In this document: piece after piece, positions 7,846 through 15,167 of the stretch
Layout: every line of letters starts with the position of its first letter
How positions within the stretch are numbered: position 1 is the first letter of the stretch
Assembly: GCA_024682835.1 (NCBI GenBank)
Contig: JAIKYU010000059.1
Coordinates: forward strand, 27,897-91,896
From: Lachnospiraceae bacterium
GTDB taxonomy: Bacteria; Bacillota; Clostridia; Lachnospirales; Lachnospiraceae
Length of the DNA stretch: 64,000 nucleotides
Direction: 5' to 3'
Program-made: the position numbers and the translations under genes
The notes under the pieces: model-generated
What the model saw: only the letters and a program-made list of their open reading frames with translations
What the model was told of the DNA's origin: nothing
Database searches by the model: none

Positions 7846-8089
7846 ATTCATCCACATCCACTGTCACATAATAACCGCGCTCATTCTGCTCTATCTTTCT
7901 GACCGTCCCCTCCGTCTTCTGAAGCCGTTCGGTCAGCGGAATATTGGGGGACATGGCGAGCGATTTCGCATGCCGGGAATCCAGCGTGTAATAATACGAA
8001 CTGGGAAGCACCCCTTCGGCCAGCTTTACACGCTCCCCCTCCTCCAGCAGTCCTGTTCTTTCCATCTTAAAGATCATTTCCCGTGACAT
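7844..8089 (-). CDS. small conserved protein of unknown function (81 aa)
   Basis: This is an 81-aa protein without signal peptide or membrane span, with mixed charge and no motif I can assign. It contains a stretch VLPSSYYYTLDSRHAKSLAMSP and ends in a beta-like string RGYYVTVDVDE. The start is well supported: GGAGGAGACGG precedes the ATG, and the gene begins 23 nt inside the end of the SGNH protein gene. I believe similar short proteins occur next to comparable operons in other Lachnospiraceae, but I cannot name a family. The gene order suggests it belongs with the O-acetylation module, perhaps as an accessory factor. Real coding is likely from the codon use and the ribosome binding site. Confidence 0.75.
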   Translation of the reverse strand: MSREMIFKMERTGLLEEGERVKLAEGVLPSSYYYTLDSRHAKSLAMSPNIPLTERLQKTEGTVRKIEQNERGYYVTVDVDE

Positions 8090-9050
8090 CCGTCTCCTCC
8101 GTGTTCCTCACCAGTCCATGCTGTCTTAAGAATTCATACCACAGACCATACGAAGCGGCTTTCAGATGCACATCGTCAAATGAGAGCGATGCGGTCAGAT
8201 GATGCTCTTCGTCATCAAACGCCTCGTTCGGATCAATATAGTAGATACCCGCCCGGGCATCCTGAAGCCCGGCAATTGCCTCATTCCGGGAATTGATCCG
8301 CGGATTGTTGAAGCTTCGGTCGTTATTGCTCTTATTCTTTGTCACATGCATGATGCCCTGAATCACGATCACTGCATCCGGCTGCTTTTCACGGATCCGG
8401 TCAATCATGACCCGGTAATCCTCCCGGAATGACTCCGCCGTGCCGCTGCCGATCTCATTCAGGCCGAGCATCACATAGATTTTGCCATAGTCGTTCTCAT
8501 CCAGAAGGGTGTCGATACTTTTCCTTCCCTCCTCCGTTTTGACAAATTCGAGATCCAGTGCCTTTTTCACCGTCAGGGAAATCTTGGCGTAAAAGGTCGC
8601 CCTTTCATCCAGCTCCTCACAGTACTCGGAAAGTCCGACAGTCCGTGAATCGCCGATAAACAACGCATCGTCAAAGAAAGACGCATCGACCTCCGCAAAC
8701 GAAAGGTCAGCGTAGGGCGGAACCGGCTCCGGGTCCGGCCCGGACTCCTCTTCTTCCACAGGCTGTCCGTCCTCCGGCTGTTCCTGCTCCGCAACCGGAT
8801 CGATCCGTTCCTCCGTCTGCTCCGCCTCTGCGGAGAGATCCATCTCATCGTCCGCTCCGCGCAGGTCAGACTGCAGAGGATCCGAAGCAGCCAAGGCCAA
8901 CTCCTCCGGCATCTCCGGTACCGTTTCTTCCCGAACCGTCGGTATTTCATCGGCGGGCTCCCGCTCCGGCAGCCGGAATCCGGTAAACGCATACAACGTC
9001 GCACTCACGACAGTGACAAGCAACAACGGGCAGGCATTGACAAACCGCAT
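8067..9050 (-). CDS. membrane-anchored SGNH/GDSL-type acyl-transfer protein
   Basis: This 327-aa protein has one N-terminal membrane anchor (FVNACPLLLVTVVSATLYAF), a long acidic Pro/Glu-rich linker (about residues 25-125) and an extracytoplasmic SGNH domain. The nucleophile block is DALFIGDSRTVGLSEY, the Asn block IYVMLGLNEIG, and the C-terminal Asp-x-x-His is DDVHLKAASYGLW. SGNH domains hydrolyse or transfer acyl groups. It follows the MBOAT gene by 11 nt, and such MBOAT-SGNH pairs O-acetylate exported polysaccharides (as AlgI with AlgJ/AlgX, or PatA/PatB). I chose the ATG at 9050 because AGGAG precedes it by 8 nt; the longer frame would overlap the MBOAT gene. Transfer of acetyl from the MBOAT protein to a surface glycan is my inference. 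Confidence 0.85.
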   Translation of the reverse strand: MRFVNACPLLLVTVVSATLYAFTGFRLPEREPADEIPTVREETVPEMPEELALAASDPLQSDLRGADDEMDLSAEAEQTEERIDPVAEQEQPEDGQPVEEEESGPDPEPVPPYADLSFAEVDASFFDDALFIGDSRTVGLSEYCEELDERATFYAKISLTVKKALDLEFVKTEEGRKSIDTLLDENDYGKIYVMLGLNEIGSGTAESFREDYRVMIDRIREKQPDAVIVIQGIMHVTKNKSNNDRSFNNPRINSRNEAIAGLQDARAGIYYIDPNEAFDDEEHHLTASLSFDDVHLKAASYGLWYEFLRQHGLVRNTEETDVTGNDL

Positions 9051-9061
9051 GAAAGCCACTC

Positions 9062-10432
9062 CTAAAACTGCAGATATAAAAACGGGTTGCCGCCTGCGCG
9101 GGCCAGACTGATCAGGCACAGAACGAACAATGCCGTAAGTCCCGCCGTGACCGCCGGGGTTCTCCGATGACGCTCAAAATAATGATAGACGCTGGGGATC
9201 ATAAAAACAAGGGAAAAGAAAAGATAAATTCCGTAAGCGGAAACGTATTTCAGGAAATCACCGTCATAGACGGTTCCAACTGCTTCCCTGATCGGAAACA
9301 GTCTCTGAAAATATGCTGACAGCCTCTCCGTGTCCGAAACGGCAAACATCAGCCATGTGAGGGGAATGCCGACCAGCACGTGAAGCCTGCCGACGAGGTG
9401 CAGAAGCCGGGACCTGCGATCCTTCAATTCCCGTTCCATCAGGATCATAAACAATACCGCCCCGGCCCAGAAAAGGAAATTGACGGTAATTCCGTGCCAG
9501 AGCCCCGTCAGCAGCCAGACGATTCCCAGATTGCGCACGGTTTTCAACCAGCCGTTCCTGCTGCCGCCAAGAGGGATATACACGTTTTCCCTGAAAAAAT
9601 CCCCGAGCGTTACGTGCCACCTTCGGTAAAACTCACTGACACCTCCCGCCGCGTACGGCTGTCTGAAATTTTCAATCATCGGCAATCCGATCATCACTCC
9701 CACGCCGGCCGCCATCAGGGAGTAACCCCAGAAATCGTAATACAGCTCCATGGAATAGGTGTATACGCCCAGCCAGGCGAGCGGGGTGGAAAGGCTCTCG
9801 TAGCCGATCCCGTAGAGTGCGTTCCAAAGTGAGCGCAGATGATCCGCCAGCAGCACTTTGGCCGCCATGCCGAAAATCAACCAGGTCAGCCCGTTTTCCA
9901 GACGGACAAAAATATTTCGTAATCTTCGTCGCCAGCCTGTGGCTTCCGCCGGTTCACGAAACGCCGAACTCCTCTCAAAATCCGCATACCGCATGATCGG
10001 GCCCGAAAGAAGCTGCGGAAACAGACAGAAAAAGGCAAGGGAATCAGGAAGTGTGGGCTCCTTTTTCATTTTTCCGCGATATCCGTCCGCAAGGAAAAAC
10101 AGCATTCGAAAGACATAGAAGCTCATCCCCACAGGCATCCAGGCAGGTCCGCCCACTGCGCCAAACGCCTTTGCCAGCACGAGTGAAGCAACGTCCACCG
10201 TAACCCCCGCCGCAAACGCTCTCCTGTTTCCCCGCCTCACCAATCCGACCAGTGCATAGTTCCACAGGGAAAGCAAAAGAAGGATCAGACAGAATCGAAT
10301 ATCGAACAGCGCATAGAAAAAATAGCTCCCGGCAATCAGCACATAAATCCTGACCACGGCCGGTGCCAGATAGTACACAAAAAGAAAAACCGGAAGAAAC
10401 CGGAACAAAAAATCAAAATCCGTAAATGTCAT
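9062..10432 (-). CDS. MBOAT family O-acyltransferase (AlgI-like)
   Basis: This 456-aa protein has about ten to twelve membrane spans. It starts with the typical FLFRFLPVFLFVYYLAP and carries the family core: FYRRWHVTLGDFFRENVYIPLGGSR around residues 260-285 and the invariant His in LTGLWHGITVNFLFWG-like context (LLTGLWHGITVNF). AlgI-type proteins move an acyl group, usually acetyl, from a cytoplasmic donor across the membrane to a sugar polymer or teichoic acid. The next gene encodes the expected SGNH partner. Its start overlaps the stop of the TPR protein by 4 nt. A second, separate MBOAT lies at 60600-62051. Which polymer is modified cannot be told from the window. Confidence 0.92.
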   Translation of the reverse strand: MTFTDFDFLFRFLPVFLFVYYLAPAVVRIYVLIAGSYFFYALFDIRFCLILLLLSLWNYALVGLVRRGNRRAFAAGVTVDVASLVLAKAFGAVGGPAWMPVGMSFYVFRMLFFLADGYRGKMKKEPTLPDSLAFFCLFPQLLSGPIMRYADFERSSAFREPAEATGWRRRLRNIFVRLENGLTWLIFGMAAKVLLADHLRSLWNALYGIGYESLSTPLAWLGVYTYSMELYYDFWGYSLMAAGVGVMIGLPMIENFRQPYAAGGVSEFYRRWHVTLGDFFRENVYIPLGGSRNGWLKTVRNLGIVWLLTGLWHGITVNFLFWAGAVLFMILMERELKDRRSRLLHLVGRLHVLVGIPLTWLMFAVSDTERLSAYFQRLFPIREAVGTVYDGDFLKYVSAYGIYLFFSLVFMIPSVYHYFERHRRTPAVTAGLTALFVLCLISLARAGGNPFLYLQF

Positions 10433-11829
10433 GTTCCTGCGTGATTCATCTCAGCAAGCAGATTCTGTGCTTCCGTTGCCTGATCCGAGTCAGGGAAGCG
10501 CTCCGTCACCTTTTCAAAAACCGCCCTGGCTTTCTCGGTATTTCCGCTCCTGTAATACGCGCGGCCAAGGAAGTAAAGCGCATCCACATGATCCTCATCA
10601 AAAGCGCTCGCCTTGGACAATCGGGCAATCGCCGTGACATCATCCTCGTTGCGGTAGGCCTCATATCCCTCGTGATAAAAGGCATCCGCCATCTGAACGC
10701 CCACCAGCGCAATAAAATTCTGGTAAAGTGCCTGCACACCGCCGATTTCCGTCATTTCCGGCGCATCCGGATCCATATCCCTCAGATACTCCCTGACCCG
10801 GTCCAAATCCTCCGGATCCTTGAGCCATGCGGCCACCGCCTGAATCAGAAGTCCGGCGGAACGCAGCTCACCGGTCCCCGCAGTTTCCTGTGCCTGCGCC
10901 TCCATCGTTTTGATCTGCTCATCCAGAGAGGACAGCTCCTGTTCAAGATTCCTGATCTTGATGCTCTTGGCATCCGATTCCTCACTTACGGAGGTAATCT
11001 CCTGTCTCGACGCCTGCTGCACGCGTGAAATCCGGTTTGGCAAAATCAACGTCCAGGCAATCGCGATACCGATTGCGATTCCGAAAAGTGCCGTGGCGAA
11101 GGTGATGACCCCCCCTCTGACGACGCTTCTTGTCGGCTGGATAATGATCTCATTCCCGCTCTGGTACCGGATGACATCATCCTTCCTTCGGCTGCCCCGT
11201 TTCTGTTCCACGGGAATCAGCGCGGCCTGCGCTTCCTTGAGATACCGTTTGGCCATCGTATCCCCACTGTCGATCCGCAGGCATCGGTTGCACTCGAGCT
11301 TGGCGCGTTCGTATTCCCCGGCGTGCAGATACAGCAGGGCAAGCAGCTCTCTTGCCCGCAAAAAGCCGGGATTCAGCTGCAGAATCCTTTTCAGCTGGAT
11401 GATGGCAAGATCATAGTCCTCCTGCCACGCATAATTCAGTGCAAGATTGTATTTCTTTGCCGTTCTGCCAAGCGTATCCAGACGCTGCGGCTCACTCTGC
11501 ACCCGGTTCAGAAAATAGGATGCCGGATTCCGGTCCTCCCTCAGATTGGTGCTGATGACCCACTCTGTGAGCGCACTGACAACCTCCCCGGTCTCATAGT
11601 AAATCAGACCGAGGAGATTTCTTGCCTCGATATTTCCTTTATAGAGCTTCAGACTCTGACGCAGGCAGCCGGCAGCACCGGAGAGGTCCCTCACACGTGC
11701 CTTATCCAGTCCTTCGTTATACAGACGATTGGACAGGTAACGGATTTGTTTGTAATCCCTGACATCCGCGCCGCAGGCAGTACAGTAGTCCTGTTCGTTC
11801 AGCTCATTCCCACATGCGTAACACAGCAC
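10429..11829 (-). CDS. zinc-ribbon tetratricopeptide membrane protein
   Basis: This 466-aa protein begins with a short zinc ribbon (CYACGNELNEQDYCTACGAD, two C-x-x-C knuckles). TPR units follow to about residue 200 (IEARNLLGLIYYETGEVVSALTEW, ARELLALLYLHAGEYERAKLE), then a single membrane span near 240-265 (GVITFATALFGIAIGIAIAW), a coiled coil (IRNLEQELSSLDEQIKTMEAQ) and more extracytoplasmic TPR units up to the C-terminus (VDALYFLGRAYYRSGNTEKARAVFE). It is therefore a transmembrane scaffold with TPR domains on both sides. The start is a GTG, 3 bases after the stop of the 58-aa gene. It overlaps the MBOAT gene by 4 nt, suggesting they are made together. It may couple cytoplasmic factors to the O-acetylation complex; that is inference. 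Confidence 0.82.
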   Translation of the reverse strand: MLCYACGNELNEQDYCTACGADVRDYKQIRYLSNRLYNEGLDKARVRDLSGAAGCLRQSLKLYKGNIEARNLLGLIYYETGEVVSALTEWVISTNLREDRNPASYFLNRVQSEPQRLDTLGRTAKKYNLALNYAWQEDYDLAIIQLKRILQLNPGFLRARELLALLYLHAGEYERAKLECNRCLRIDSGDTMAKRYLKEAQAALIPVEQKRGSRRKDDVIRYQSGNEIIIQPTRSVVRGGVITFATALFGIAIGIAIAWTLILPNRISRVQQASRQEITSVSEESDAKSIKIRNLEQELSSLDEQIKTMEAQAQETAGTGELRSAGLLIQAVAAWLKDPEDLDRVREYLRDMDPDAPEMTEIGGVQALYQNFIALVGVQMADAFYHEGYEAYRNEDDVTAIARLSKASAFDEDHVDALYFLGRAYYRSGNTEKARAVFEKVTERFPDSDQATEAQNLLAEMNHAGT

Positions 11830-11832
11830 CGT

Positions 11833-12009
11833 CTATCGCCTTTCGCGCCGTCCGCCCGAACGTCCCTTTCCTTCCGCACCGGATCTTCGGAACATATCCA
11901 CCAGTACGTCCGCAACATCATCCAGATCCTGATCCTCGATTACGCCGCGTGCCTCATCCAGTTCGAGGCTCGGATGAAACTTTTTCAATTCCTCTTCAAA
12001 ATTGATCAT
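11833..12009 (-). CDS. small acidic/basic protein (58 aa) between valS and the TPR gene
   Basis: This short gene starts at an ATG overlapping the valS stop by 4 nt (ATGA) and ends TAG just 3 bases before the GTG of the TPR protein gene. It reads MINFEEELKKFHPSLELDEA, continues acidic (IEDQDLDDVADVLVDMF) and ends in a basic Gly/Arg tail (GKGRSGGRRERR). I do not recognise the family. Evidence that it is real is the tight coupling on both sides, a full-length frame exactly filling the 180-nt gap, and codon use like that of its neighbours. The split charge, acidic helix then Arg-rich tail, suggests a protein- or nucleic-acid-binding adaptor. It could also serve mainly to couple translation from valS to the downstream genes. 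Confidence 0.65.
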   Translation of the reverse strand: MINFEEELKKFHPSLELDEARGVIEDQDLDDVADVLVDMFRRSGAEGKGRSGGRRERR

Positions 12010-14684
12010 GCTTTCTTTCCCGTCAGACGCGCCAGCTGTTCCTCCACCTGTGCGTGCGTCTGCTCGTATTTCCTTTTCTTTTCGCGCTCCTCTTCCACCT
12101 TTTCCGGCTTGGCTCCGGCAAGAAACCGCTCATTGGTCAACATTTTCTCCGAGCGCGCAAGCTCCGCGTCAAGACGCTTCAGTTCCTTGGTCAGACGATC
12201 GATTTCGGCCTGAACATCCACCAGTTCTGCCAGAGGAAGATACAGCGTCGCTCCGGGAAGCGACACGGAAACAGCGCTGTCGTCAATTCCCGTGCGATCC
12301 GTCTGGCAACGCGAATCCGAGGCGCCGGCCAGACTCTCGAAGAACAGTTTGCCGGTTGTAAAAATATCAAGTGTTTTTTTATCTTCGCTGACAATAATCA
12401 CCGATACCTTTTTGGAGGGTGCAACATTCATGGCGTTCCGGACGTTCCGTATCCCCCTCACCGCCGTCTGGATGGTGTCAATCTCCTTTTCTTCCTTCTC
12501 GAAGTTCCATTCATCACGATAAACCGGCCAGTCAGAAATCATGATGGATTCCTCGGCGGACTGGAGGGTACAGAAAATCTCCTCCGTAATAAACGGCATA
12601 TACGGATGCAGCAGCTTCATGGAGCCGGCCAGCACCGTCGTCAGGCACCACATGGCCGCCCGGCGGCTTTCCTCCATGTGCTCTCCATACAGACGCGGCT
12701 TCACCATTTCAATATACCAGTCGCAGAACTCTTCCCAGATGAAATCATAAACCTTCTGGACAGCAATCCCCAGCTCGTATCGATCCATGTTGTCCGTCAC
12801 TTCACGCACCGTGCTGTTAAACCGGGAAAGGATCCACTTGTCAGCCGGTTCAAGCCCGTCCGGCATGGGCGCACCGTACCAGTCCTCGTTCTCATGCAGA
12901 TTCATCATGATAAACCGGGACGCATTCCATATCTTATTGGCAAAATTACGGCTGTTTTCAACCCGTTCCCGGTAGAAGCGCATATCGCTGCCCATATCGT
13001 TGCCGGTGACAAGCGTAAGTCTGAGGGCATCCGCCCCGTAGAGGTCAATAATCTCCAACGGATCGATTCCGTTTCCGAGGGATTTGCTCATCTTGCGGCC
13101 CTGCGCATCGCGCACCAGTCCATGGAAAATCACCGTGTGGAACGGGTAGGTTCCCATCTGTTCATAACTGGAGAAGATCATCCGGATCACCCAGAAGAAG
13201 ATGATATCCCATCCCGTAACCAGCACGTCCGTCGGGAAGAAATATTTCAAATCCGGCGTTTCATCCGGCCATCCGAGCGTCTCGAAGGGCCAGAGCGCAG
13301 AGGAAAACCAGGTGTCCAGCACGTCCTCATCCTGCGTCAGATGACTGCCTTTACACTTTGGACAGGCTGAAGGCTGCGTCCTGTCCACGATAATTTCACC
13401 GCAGTCTTCGCAGGTCCATGCGGGAATCCGGTGCCCCCACCAGAGTTGGCGGGAGATACACCAGTCGCGGATATTGTCTGTCCAGTTAAAATACCGCTTT
13501 TCCGCTCCTGCGGGCACCAGCTTGATTTCTCCTTCCTTCACGGCCCGAACGGCGGGTTTGATGAGTTCATCCATCCGGACAAACCATTGCTTCTTGATCA
13601 GCGGCTCTACCGTCGTATGGCAGCGGTCATGCGTGCCGACATTGTGGGTATAATTCTCCACGCGAACCAACAGTCCCAGTTCATCCAGTTCCCTGACGAT
13701 CTGCTCGCGACAGGCATAGCGATCCATTCCCGCAAACTTCCCGCCGTTTTCATTAATGGTGGCATCATCGTTCATGATATTGATTTCCGGCAGATGATGA
13801 CGCTTGCCCACCTCAAAGTCATTCGGGTCGTGTGCGGGTGTGATTTTTACAACGCCGGTTCCGAATTCCATATCCACATAGTCGTCCGCCACGATCGGCA
13901 GTTCACGGTTCATTAACGGCAGCATCAGTTTTTTGCCGACCAGTTCCCGATATCTCTCATCATTCGGGTTGACCGCCACGGCCGTATCACCGAGCATGGT
14001 CTCCGGACGGGTCGTTGCGAATTCAATAAACCGCGTCGTGCTGACAGAACCGTCCTCCTCAATAAACGGATACCGGATATGCCAGAGGTGACCGTTCTGC
14101 TCTTCATATTCGACTTCCGCATCGGAAAGGGAAGTGTTACAGACCGGACACCAGTTGATAATCCGGCTCCCTTTATATATGTAGCCTTTTTCATGCATGC
14201 GCACGAAGACTTCCGTCACAGCGCGGTTGCAGCCCTCGTCCATGGTGAAGCGCTCTCTGTCCCAGTCGCAGGAGCTGCCAAGCTTCTTTAACTGCGAGAC
14301 GATGGTTCCGCCGTACTTTCGCTTCCATTCCCATGCGCGCTCAAGAAACTTCTCGCGTCCGAGCGCATGCTTGTCAATTCCCTCCTCCTTCAGCTCATTG
14401 GTAATGCGAACCTCAGTGGAAATGGACGCGTGATCGGTTCCCGGCTGCCACAGGGTATTGTAGCCCTGCATCCTTTTCCACCGCACCAGAATGTCCTGAA
14501 CCGTTTCATCAAATGCGTGTCCCATATGCAGAATCCCCGTGACGTTCGGGGGCGGGATCACGACGGTAAACGGTTTTCTGTTCTCATCCACTTCGGCATG
14601 GAAGTACTTCCTTTCCTCCCACGTTTTGTAAATCCTGTCCTCCAATCCTTTCGGATCATATGCCTTTGCCAGTTCCTTTTTCAT
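12006..14684 (-). CDS. valS: valine--tRNA ligase
   Basis: This 892-aa class I aminoacyl-tRNA synthetase charges tRNA-Val and edits misactivated threonine. The HIGH signature is in PPPNVTGILHMGHAF (HMGH at residues 53-56) and the KMSKS loop is GRKMSKSLGNGID near residue 530. The connective editing domain lies between them (FIEFATTRPETMLGDTAVAVNP), and a zinc-type cluster is seen in CEDCGEI/CPKCKG. The C-terminus is the expected coiled-coil arm (EIDRLTKELKRLDAELARSEKM). Length is normal. GGGAGGG precedes the ATG, and a good promoter lies about 50 nt upstream. I looked for and did not find a T-box leader. It is the first gene of the long minus-strand row ending with the purF-like gene. One near copy of the dyad motif lies in its 3' third (12363-12378). 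Confidence 0.97.
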   Translation of the reverse strand: MKKELAKAYDPKGLEDRIYKTWEERKYFHAEVDENRKPFTVVIPPPNVTGILHMGHAFDETVQDILVRWKRMQGYNTLWQPGTDHASISTEVRITNELKEEGIDKHALGREKFLERAWEWKRKYGGTIVSQLKKLGSSCDWDRERFTMDEGCNRAVTEVFVRMHEKGYIYKGSRIINWCPVCNTSLSDAEVEYEEQNGHLWHIRYPFIEEDGSVSTTRFIEFATTRPETMLGDTAVAVNPNDERYRELVGKKLMLPLMNRELPIVADDYVDMEFGTGVVKITPAHDPNDFEVGKRHHLPEINIMNDDATINENGGKFAGMDRYACREQIVRELDELGLLVRVENYTHNVGTHDRCHTTVEPLIKKQWFVRMDELIKPAVRAVKEGEIKLVPAGAEKRYFNWTDNIRDWCISRQLWWGHRIPAWTCEDCGEIIVDRTQPSACPKCKGSHLTQDEDVLDTWFSSALWPFETLGWPDETPDLKYFFPTDVLVTGWDIIFFWVIRMIFSSYEQMGTYPFHTVIFHGLVRDAQGRKMSKSLGNGIDPLEIIDLYGADALRLTLVTGNDMGSDMRFYRERVENSRNFANKIWNASRFIMMNLHENEDWYGAPMPDGLEPADKWILSRFNSTVREVTDNMDRYELGIAVQKVYDFIWEEFCDWYIEMVKPRLYGEHMEESRRAAMWCLTTVLAGSMKLLHPYMPFITEEIFCTLQSAEESIMISDWPVYRDEWNFEKEEKEIDTIQTAVRGIRNVRNAMNVAPSKKVSVIIVSEDKKTLDIFTTGKLFFESLAGASDSRCQTDRTGIDDSAVSVSLPGATLYLPLAELVDVQAEIDRLTKELKRLDAELARSEKMLTNERFLAGAKPEKVEEEREKKRKYEQTHAQVEEQLARLTGKKA

Positions 14685-14723
14685 CTGTAATTATCCCTCC
14701 CGATCTCTGAATGATCCCTACAA

Positions 14724-14752
14724 TTTTTAATCAATAACGCCCGCATTGTCAA
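14724..14752 (-). promoter_or_regulatory. sigma-A type promoter of valS
   Basis: On the minus strand TTGACA (14752-14747) and TAAAAA (14729-14724) are separated by 17 bp. Transcription would start about 30-40 nt before the valS ATG. The spacer contains an AATAAC half-site of the dyad motif. Confidence 0.65.
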
Positions 14753-14762
14753 GGGAAAGAAG

Positions 14763-14810
14763 CCAATCATGTGTTATCTAATCAATCCTTGAACCAAATC
14801 AGTTGTTATT
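14763..14810. repeat. two near copies of the dyad motif upstream of the valS promoter
   Basis: CCAATC-ATGT-GTTATC (14763-14778) and CAAATC-AGTT-GTTATT (14795-14810) lie 10 and 42 bp beyond the -35 box of valS in the same orientation. Both keep the 6-4-6 spacing; the left half-site is weakened. Confidence 0.55.
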
Positions 14811-15038
14811 AAAAGCTCAGATCGTCGTTTAGTTGACATAATAATATTGACTGACATTGTTTTGTTTGGAATCACATGCTTTGACAAACAGTTTTCCGTT
14901 AAGTTACACAACCCGCATAAAATCGGGGTTTCAATTTTTTCATGTGCCAAATGTCCCCAATTTCCACATAGTTTTCCACAACCCTTGTTTCTCGGATTTT
15001 GTGGCAGATCATCGATTTTTTGTCAATAAACGGTTTGT

Positions 15039-15052
15039 ATTGTGTACACAAT
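15039..15052. promoter_or_regulatory. perfect palindrome, operator-like
   Basis: ATTGTGTACACAAT is a perfect 14-bp inverted repeat in the AT-rich gap. Its form suggests the site of a dimeric regulator, but no cognate factor is identifiable. Confidence 0.35.
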
Positions 15053-15167
15053 TTCGATCCTGCCGGGGAGTTTTTGGTTTACATAATTCGGTGACCATGT
15101 GTATTATGTCGCCTTATCGTTTTATGGGCATTATTTTATCACTATAAAAAACAGCGATTGATTTTGT

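Larger units (their letters stand above)
14685..15167. other. AT-rich 483-bp gene-free region between helicase 3' end and valS
   Basis: This is the only gene-free stretch above 300 bp and is clearly more AT-rich than its flanks. The valS promoter and two motif copies occupy the valS side. Further in I see TTGACA-like boxes on the plus strand (around 14832 and 14847), two DnaA-box-like nonamers (ATTTCCACA at 14960-14968, TTTTCCACA at 14972-14980), a perfect 14-bp palindrome (15039-15052) and a TTTACA/TATTAT pair on the plus strand (about 15079-15108). No reading frame with a ribosome binding site and normal codon use is present. It could hold a regulatory RNA or a protein-binding region, but nothing definite can be called. 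Confidence 0.5.

Noticed and set aside
12379-12404. AATAATCACCGATACC as a further dyad motif copy
   Set aside because: Two of the key half-site bases differ and the codons (V-S-V-I-I-V) are usual for the enzyme at this strand, so it is counted as coincidence.
12054-13370. 438-codon plus-strand frame inside valS
   Set aside because: It is antisense to firmly identified valyl-tRNA synthetase; the composition is His/Arg rich and matches no family.
14685-14800. T-box leader for valS
   Set aside because: Neither the AGGGTGGNACCGCG box nor a fitting terminator/antiterminator pair is present; a direct promoter lies about 50 bp before the gene.
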